A DNA stretch of 64,000 nucleotides from Thermomonas haemolytica (GTDB lineage Bacteria > Pseudomonadota > Gammaproteobacteria > Xanthomonadales > Xanthomonadaceae), in NCBI RefSeq assembly GCF_004346265.1, contig NZ_SMAP01000003.1, positions 155,636 to 219,635 on the forward strand, given 5' to 3'. This document shows, in pieces, positions 58,685 through 64,000 of this stretch. Position numbers and translations under genes: made by a program. Under the pieces are notes generated by a model. The model saw only the letters and a program-made list of their open reading frames with translations. It ran no database searches and was not told the origin of the DNA. Position 1 is the stretch's first letter. Every line of letters begins with the position of its first letter.

Positions 58685-59884
58685 ATGCCTCAATTCGCCC
58701 GGCGCATGAGCCGCGCCAAGCCCAGCGTCATCATGCAGGTCGCCGAGAAGGCCAAGCGCCTGAAGGCCGAAGGCCGCGACATCATCAGCTTCTCGATCGG
58801 CGTCCCCAACTTCCTTCCCGGCGAGCACGTCTATGCCGCTGCGCGCGAGGCGCTGGCCAAGGACAGCGGGCAGTACGGCAGCAACCGCGGCAGCGACGCG
58901 CTGCTGGATGCGTTCATCGCGCACCTGGAGTCGCTGGGCCTGACCGGCTATACCCGCGCCCACTGCAGTACCGGCATCGGCGCCAAGCACGTCATCTACA
59001 ACCTGGCCGAGGCGCTGCTGGACGAGGGCGACACCATCGTGTTCCCGACCCCGTACTGGACCAGCTACATGGACATCGCGGAGATCGTGGACGCGAAGGT
59101 CCAGCTGCTGGAGTGCCCGGCCGCGCAGGACTACAAGGTCACCCCGGCGCAGCTGGAGGCGGCGCTGGCGGCCAAGCCCAAGGTGTTCCTGTTCAACAAC
59201 CCGTCCAACCCGACCGGCATGGTGTACACCCGCGCCGAGATCGCGGCGCTGGCCGAGGTGCTGGTGAAGTACCCGGACACCTGGATCATCACCGACGACA
59301 TCTACAACCGGATGCTGTTCGACGGGCTGGAGTACGTGAACTTCATGCAGGTCCGCCCGGAGCTGCGCGAGCGCACGATCTTCATCGACTCGCTGTCCAA
59401 GACCTACGGCATGCCCGGCTGGCGGGTGGGCTTCATGGCCGGCCCGGAATCGGTGGCCAAGGCGGTGACCACCCTCAATTCCAACCACATCACCAACCTG
59501 CCGGAGATCACCACCGCTGCCGCGATCGCGGCGCTGACCGGCCCGCAGGACGTGCCGGTGGCCAAGTGCGCGGAGTTCCAGGCCAAGCGCGACCAGGTCA
59601 TGGCGGCGCTGGCGGCGATCCCGGGCGTGGTCTGCCCGCGGCCGCAGGGCGCGTTCTACGTGTTCCCGGACATCCGCTGTGCGTTCGGCAAGTCGCACAA
59701 CGGTGTGAAGATCGCCAACGACGTCGATTTCTGCAACGTGCTGCTGGACGCCAAGGGCGTGGCCTGCGTGCCGGGCTCCGCGTTCGGCGAGCCCAACGCG
59801 CTGCGCATCAGCTACACCTGCCCGACCGCCCAGCTGGCGCCGGGCCTGGCCCGCATCCAGGAATTCTTCGCCGAGCTGCAGTGA
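58685..59884 (+). CDS. Class I/II pyridoxal-phosphate aminotransferase
   Basis: 399-residue aminotransferase of the aspartate aminotransferase superfamily (fold type I). SFSIGVPNF near the N-terminus, [12 protein letters not shown], the Asp/Tyr of ITDDIYNRM and the PLP lysine in [17 protein letters not shown] are present, and the Arg of RISYTCP near the C-terminus should bind the substrate carboxylate. The closest role is aspartate aminotransferase (oxaloacetate plus glutamate); the malate dehydrogenase gene 43 bases downstream also handles oxaloacetate and supports this. Tyrosine or other amino acid specificity remains possible. ATG 58685 follows a GAGG sequence. Confidence 0.87.
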   Translation: MPQFARRMSRAKPSVIMQVAEKAKRLKAEGRDIISFSIGVPNFLPGEHVYAAAREALAKDSGQYGSNRGSDALLDAFIAHLESLGLTGYTRAHCSTGIGAKHVIYNLAEALLDEGDTIVFPTPYWTSYMDIAEIVDAKVQLLECPAAQDYKVTPAQLEAALAAKPKVFLFNNPSNPTGMVYTRAEIAALAEVLVKYPDTWIITDDIYNRMLFDGLEYVNFMQVRPELRERTIFIDSLSKTYGMPGWRVGFMAGPESVAKAVTTLNSNHITNLPEITTAAAIAALTGPQDVPVAKCAEFQAKRDQVMAALAAIPGVVCPRPQGAFYVFPDIRCAFGKSHNGVKIANDVDFCNVLLDAKGVACVPGSAFGEPNALRISYTCPTAQLAPGLARIQEFFAELQ

Positions 59885-59927
59885 GCCGGCACCGGTCATC
59901 CCCATCCAACGCACCACGGAGCATCCC

Positions 59928-60911
<984 letters not shown>

Positions 60912-60936
60912 CCCGCGCACCCGCGCGGCACGTACC

Positions 60937-60964
60937 GGAAAGGCGGCCGCTGGCCGCCTTTTCC
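60937..60964 (+). terminator. Intrinsic terminator after mdh
   Basis: GGAAAGGCGGCC pairs with GGCCGCCTTTTCC around a GCT loop, with four T inside the 3' arm (60959-60962). It is symmetrical enough to act in both directions. It lies 25 bases after the mdh stop. Confidence 0.75.
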
Positions 60965-61017
60965 GCGTCTGGACGTTGCCCTTGCAGGCAGGGGGGACGT
61001 GGGCGTTAAGTAGGCGC

Positions 61018-62217
61018 ATGGGAAACGGGGCGCCCGGATCGGTGTCGACGGCTGCGCGGGGTGGCGCGGCCCTGCTGCGCCTGGCCGCCAACAAGGCCCT
61101 GCTGGTGGCGCTGGTCTACCTGCTGCTGGGCATGGTGTGGATCCTGTGGTCGGACCGCGTGGTCGAGGCGCTGTTCGAGGACGCCGTGCAGCTGACCCGG
61201 GCGCAGACCTGGAAGGGCTGGCTGTACGTGGCGGCGACCGCCGTGCTGCTGTACGCCGTGCTGTACCGCCTGCTGCGCGACGAGGCCACCCACCGCCTGC
61301 GCCAGCAGCGCCAGCGCGAGGACCTGGACCTGCTCAACCAGTTCCGCGAGAGCATCATCGACAACGCCAACATCTGGCTCAACGTGCTCGATGCACAGGC
61401 GCGGATCACGGTCTGGAACAAAGCCGCCGAGCAGATCAGCGGCTACCGCCGCGAGGAGGTGATCGGCGGCGATGCGGTCTGGGAGTGGCTGTATCCGGAT
61501 CCGGACTATCGCGCCGACATCGCGCGCCGCGTGCGCGCGATCCTCGACGAGGGCGCCGAGGTCGAGGGTTTCGAAACCCACATCCGGTGCAAGGATGGCC
61601 AGGTCAAGACGATGGCCTGGAACCAGCGCCGGTTCTTCGACGAGCGCGGCCAGGTCGGCTCTATCGCCATTGGCCAGGACATCACCGAGCGCAAGCGGCT
61701 GCAGGAAGAGCTGGAGCGCATGGCCGTGCACGACCCGCTGACCGGGCTGTACAACCGCCGCGAGTTCGAGCTGCTGGCCGCCCGCCGCTTCGCGGACTGC
61801 GTGGAGGCCGGGCATCCCTACAGCCTGCTGTGGGTGGATATCGACGAGTTCAAGGCGGTCAACGACCGCTTCGGCCACCAGGTGGGCGACGAGGTGCTGT
61901 GCGGCGTAGCGGGGGTGCTGCAGGCGGTGGTGGGCGGGCAGGGCATCGCCGCGCGCTACGGCGGCGATGAGCTGGTGGTGGCCTTGCCGGCCGTCGCGCT
62001 TCCCGAGGCCCGTGCGCTGGGCGAGATCGTCCGGCAGCGGGTGCAGGCGGCGCGGCTGCTGGCCGATTGCGATGCGGACGCCGCACTGACCGTGAGCATC
62101 GGCGCCGCGCAGCGCGATGCCGCGATGCACGACCTGATGGCGCTGGCGAGCGCGGCGGATGCGGCGATGTACCGGGCGAAGGCGGGCGGGCGCAACCGGG
62201 TGTGCGGCCCGGCGTGA
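61018..62217 (+). CDS. Membrane PAS-GGDEF diguanylate cyclase-like protein
   Basis: 399-residue signalling protein. Two membrane segments (about residues 26-45 and 68-87) enclose a very short periplasmic loop; a PAS domain (about 106-226) ends in GQDITERKRLQEEL, and a GGDEF domain (about 232-395) follows with DPLTGLYNRREFE and VDIDEFKAVNDRFGH. The active-site motif reads GGDEL (315-319), so the canonical Phe is Leu; the inhibitory RxxD site is absent (GGQG occupies it). It probably makes cyclic di-GMP in response to a signal sensed by the PAS domain, but activity is not certain. It sits alone between mdh and prpB. Confidence 0.87.
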   Translation: MGNGAPGSVSTAARGGAALLRLAANKALLVALVYLLLGMVWILWSDRVVEALFEDAVQLTRAQTWKGWLYVAATAVLLYAVLYRLLRDEATHRLRQQRQREDLDLLNQFRESIIDNANIWLNVLDAQARITVWNKAAEQISGYRREEVIGGDAVWEWLYPDPDYRADIARRVRAILDEGAEVEGFETHIRCKDGQVKTMAWNQRRFFDERGQVGSIAIGQDITERKRLQEELERMAVHDPLTGLYNRREFELLAARRFADCVEAGHPYSLLWVDIDEFKAVNDRFGHQVGDEVLCGVAGVLQAVVGGQGIAARYGGDELVVALPAVALPEARALGEIVRQRVQAARLLADCDADAALTVSIGAAQRDAAMHDLMALASAADAAMYRAKAGGRNRVCGPA

Positions 62218-62248
62218 GTGTGGCCCCGGGGCCGCGGCCGGCATCGGC

Positions 62249-62254
62249 TAAAAT
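62249..62254 (+). promoter_or_regulatory. Candidate -10 for prpBC
   Basis: TAAAAT lies 21 bases before the prpB ATG in an otherwise G+C-rich spacer, followed by a T-run. No -35 was found, so an activator may be needed; prp operons are often activated in the presence of propionate. No PrpR gene lies in the window. Confidence 0.35.
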
Positions 62255-62275
62255 GGCTTTTTTGCCGGAGCCCGC

Positions 62276-63160
62276 ATGAACGCTTCCTCCGCCGGCGCCC
62301 GTTTCCGCGCCGCACTCGCCGAAGAATCCCCGCTGCAGGTCATCGGCGCCATCAATGCCAACCATGCCCTGCTCGCCAAGCGCGCGGGCTACCGCGCCAT
62401 CTACCTGTCCGGCGGTGGCGTCGCGGCCGGCTCGCTGGGCCTGCCCGACCTCGGCATCAACACGCTCGAGGACGTGCTGGTGGATACCCGCCGGATCACC
62501 GATGTCTGCGACCTGCCGCTGCTGGTGGACATCGACACCGGCTTCGGCCCGAGTGCCTTCAACATCGCGCGCACGGTGAAGAGCCTGATCAAGGCCGGCG
62601 CCGCCGCCTGCCATATCGAGGACCAGGTGGGCGCCAAGCGCTGCGGGCATCGCCCGGGCAAGGAGATCGTGCCGCAGGGCGAGATGGTCGACCGGGTGAA
62701 GGCGGCGGCCGATGCCAAGACCGACGCCGGGTTCTTCCTGATCGCGCGCACCGATGCGATCCAGGTGGACGGCGTGGACGCGGCGATCGAGCGCGCCATT
62801 GCCTGCGTCGAGGCGGGCGCCGACGGCATCTTCGCGGAAGCCGCTTACGATCTGGACACCTACCGCCGTTTCGTCGAAGCGGTGCGGGTGCCGGTGCTCG
62901 CCAACATCACCGAGTTCGGCAAGACCCCGCTGTTTTCGCGCGAAGAGCTGGCCAGCGCCGGCGTGGCGATCCAGCTGTTCCCGCTGTCCGCCTTCCGCGC
63001 CGCGAACAAGGCCGCGGAGCGGGTCTATGAAGCGATCCGGCGTGACGGCCACCAGCGCAACGTGGTCGATGCGATGCAGACCCGCGAGGAGCTGTACGAC
63101 CGCATCGGCTACCACGCCTACGAGCAGCAGCTCGACGCGCTGTTCGCGGCGAAGAAGTAA
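62276..63160 (+). CDS. prpB: Methylisocitrate lyase
   Basis: 294-residue member of the isocitrate lyase/PEP mutase superfamily. PrpB splits 2-methylisocitrate into pyruvate and succinate, the last step of the 2-methylcitrate cycle for propionate. [12 protein letters not shown] contains the catalytic Cys loop of the family, with [10 protein letters not shown] upstream for metal binding and IARTDA following. CCGGAG lies just before the ATG. prpC follows after 27 bases, so both are co-transcribed. Confidence 0.95.
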   Translation: MNASSAGARFRAALAEESPLQVIGAINANHALLAKRAGYRAIYLSGGGVAAGSLGLPDLGINTLEDVLVDTRRITDVCDLPLLVDIDTGFGPSAFNIARTVKSLIKAGAAACHIEDQVGAKRCGHRPGKEIVPQGEMVDRVKAAADAKTDAGFFLIARTDAIQVDGVDAAIERAIACVEAGADGIFAEAAYDLDTYRRFVEAVRVPVLANITEFGKTPLFSREELASAGVAIQLFPLSAFRAANKAAERVYEAIRRDGHQRNVVDAMQTREELYDRIGYHAYEQQLDALFAAKK

Positions 63161-63187
63161 CTACACGGAATTCCCAGGAGCACGACG

Positions 63188-64000
63188 ATGAGCGACACCG
63201 CCACCCCCGGCTTCAAGCCGAAGAAATCCGTCGCCCTCAGCGGCACCGCCGCCGGCAATACCGCGCTGTGCACGGTGGGCCGCAGCGGCAACGACCTGCA
63301 TTACCGCGGCTACGACATCCTCGATTTCGCGACCACCAGCGAGTTCGAGGAGATCGCGCACCTGCTGGTGCACGGCAAGCTGCCGAATCGCGCCGAGCTG
63401 GCTGCCTACAAGGCCAAGCTGAAGGCGCTGCGCGGCATCCCGGCCGCGGTCAAGGCGGCGCTGGAGGAGCTGCCGCCGTCGGCGCACCCGATGGACGTGA
63501 TGCGCACCGGCGTGTCGGTGCTGGGCTGCGTGGCGCCGGAGAAGGACGACCACAACCATCCGGGCGCGCGCGACATCGCCGACAAGCTGATGGCCTCGCT
63601 GGGCTCGATGCTGCTGTACTGGTACCACTACAGCCACAACGGCCGGGTGATCGACGTCGAGACCGACGACGATTCCATCGGTGGCCACTTCCTGCACCTG
63701 CTGCACGGCGCGTCGCCGCCGGCTTCGTGGGTGCGTGCGATGCATACCTCGCTGATCCTGTACGCCGAGCACGAGTTCAACGCGTCCACCTTCACTGCGC
63801 GCGTGATCGCGGGGACCGGCAGCGACATGCATTCCTGCATCGCCGGCGCGATCGGCGCGCTGCGCGGGCCCAAGCATGGCGGCGCCAACGAGGTCGCGTT
63901 CGAGGTGCAGAAGCGCTACGAGACGCCGGACGAGGCGGAGGCCGACATCCGCCGCCGGGTCGAAAACAAGGAGGTCATCATCGGCTTCGGGCATCCGGTC
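63188..64000 (+). CDS. prpC: 2-methylcitrate synthase, 3' end outside the window
   Basis: The first 271 codons of a citrate synthase-family enzyme that condenses propionyl-CoA with oxaloacetate. Visible: LHYRGYDILDFATTSEFEEIAHLLVHGKLP, VLGCVAPE, HYSHNGRVIDVET, LHLLHG, AEHEFNASTFTARVIAGTGSDMHSCI and GALRGPKHGGANE with active-site histidines; the frame is still open at base 64000 within IIGFGHPV. Distinction from citrate synthase rests on these methylcitrate-type motifs, the N-terminal length and the adjacent prpB. AGGAG precedes the ATG. Confidence 0.93.
   Translation, partial: MSDTATPGFKPKKSVALSGTAAGNTALCTVGRSGNDLHYRGYDILDFATTSEFEEIAHLLVHGKLPNRAELAAYKAKLKALRGIPAAVKAALEELPPSAHPMDVMRTGVSVLGCVAPEKDDHNHPGARDIADKLMASLGSMLLYWYHYSHNGRVIDVETDDDSIGGHFLHLLHGASPPASWVRAMHTSLILYAEHEFNASTFTARVIAGTGSDMHSCIAGAIGALRGPKHGGANEVAFEVQKRYETPDEAEADIRRRVENKEVIIGFGHPV

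Overview
The window is a gene-dense, very G+C-rich bacterial chromosome segment whose gene content and order fit a gammaproteobacterium of the Xanthomonadaceae/Lysobacteraceae (Luteimonas-, Lysobacter- or Thermomonas-like; the genus is an inference). The evidence is the chpA-chpB-chpC tail of a type IV pilus chemosensory cluster, the order tRNA-Tyr/Gly/Thr-tuf-tRNA-Trp-secE-nusG-rplKAJL-rpoBC, a second tuf in the str operon, and complete S10, spc and alpha operons. No CRISPR array, prophage or insertion sequence was seen.

Layout. 1-4315: the 3' part of chpA, then chpB and chpC. 4347-6472 (minus): bioA and rsmE. 6502-9041: a tightly overlapped housekeeping set (nudE, cysQ, mazG, a DUF962 membrane protein). 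9066-9407 (minus): a DUF486 membrane protein. 9517-14536: a two-component pair whose kinase has no sensor region, then a MacAB-type tripartite efflux operon. 14657-18078: dgkA, a TerC-family gene, lgt, thyA, folA. 18132-32293: the tRNA-tuf-secE-nusG-rplKAJL-rpoBC block. 32336-37095: the str operon (rpsL, rpsG, fusA, tuf). 37225-51684: the S10, spc and alpha operons, from rpsJ to rplQ. 51796-64000: dsbB, a class II DAHP synthase, amidase and DUF2127 genes on the minus strand, typA (minus), a cyclophilin, an aminotransferase, mdh, a PAS-GGDEF protein, prpB and the 5' part of prpC.

Functionally the core is the protein-synthesis and transcription superoperon. It makes the beta, beta-prime and alpha subunits of RNA polymerase, NusG, SecE/SecY, EF-Tu (twice), EF-G and most ribosomal proteins. 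Around it lie folate/thymidylate genes, lipoprotein maturation, nucleotide house-cleaning, central carbon genes (malate dehydrogenase, 2-methylcitrate cycle) and surface-motility signalling.

The most interesting material is in the untranslated leaders of the ribosomal operons. The str and S10 operons share a promoter-plus-leader module: an inverted repeat over an identical TTGCGC -35 box, followed exactly 39 bases after the -10 by a nearly identical 28-29 base block that folds into a hairpin with an AGGA loop. The str leader then carries two terminator-like hairpins. Long structured gaps also precede rplJ, rpoB, rpsH and rpsM. Among proteins, ChpB looks like a catalytically dead methylesterase, the histidine kinase lacks its membrane sensor half, and the MacA-like adaptor carries a large insert with Spy/CpxP-like motifs. 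All structures and alignments were done by eye.
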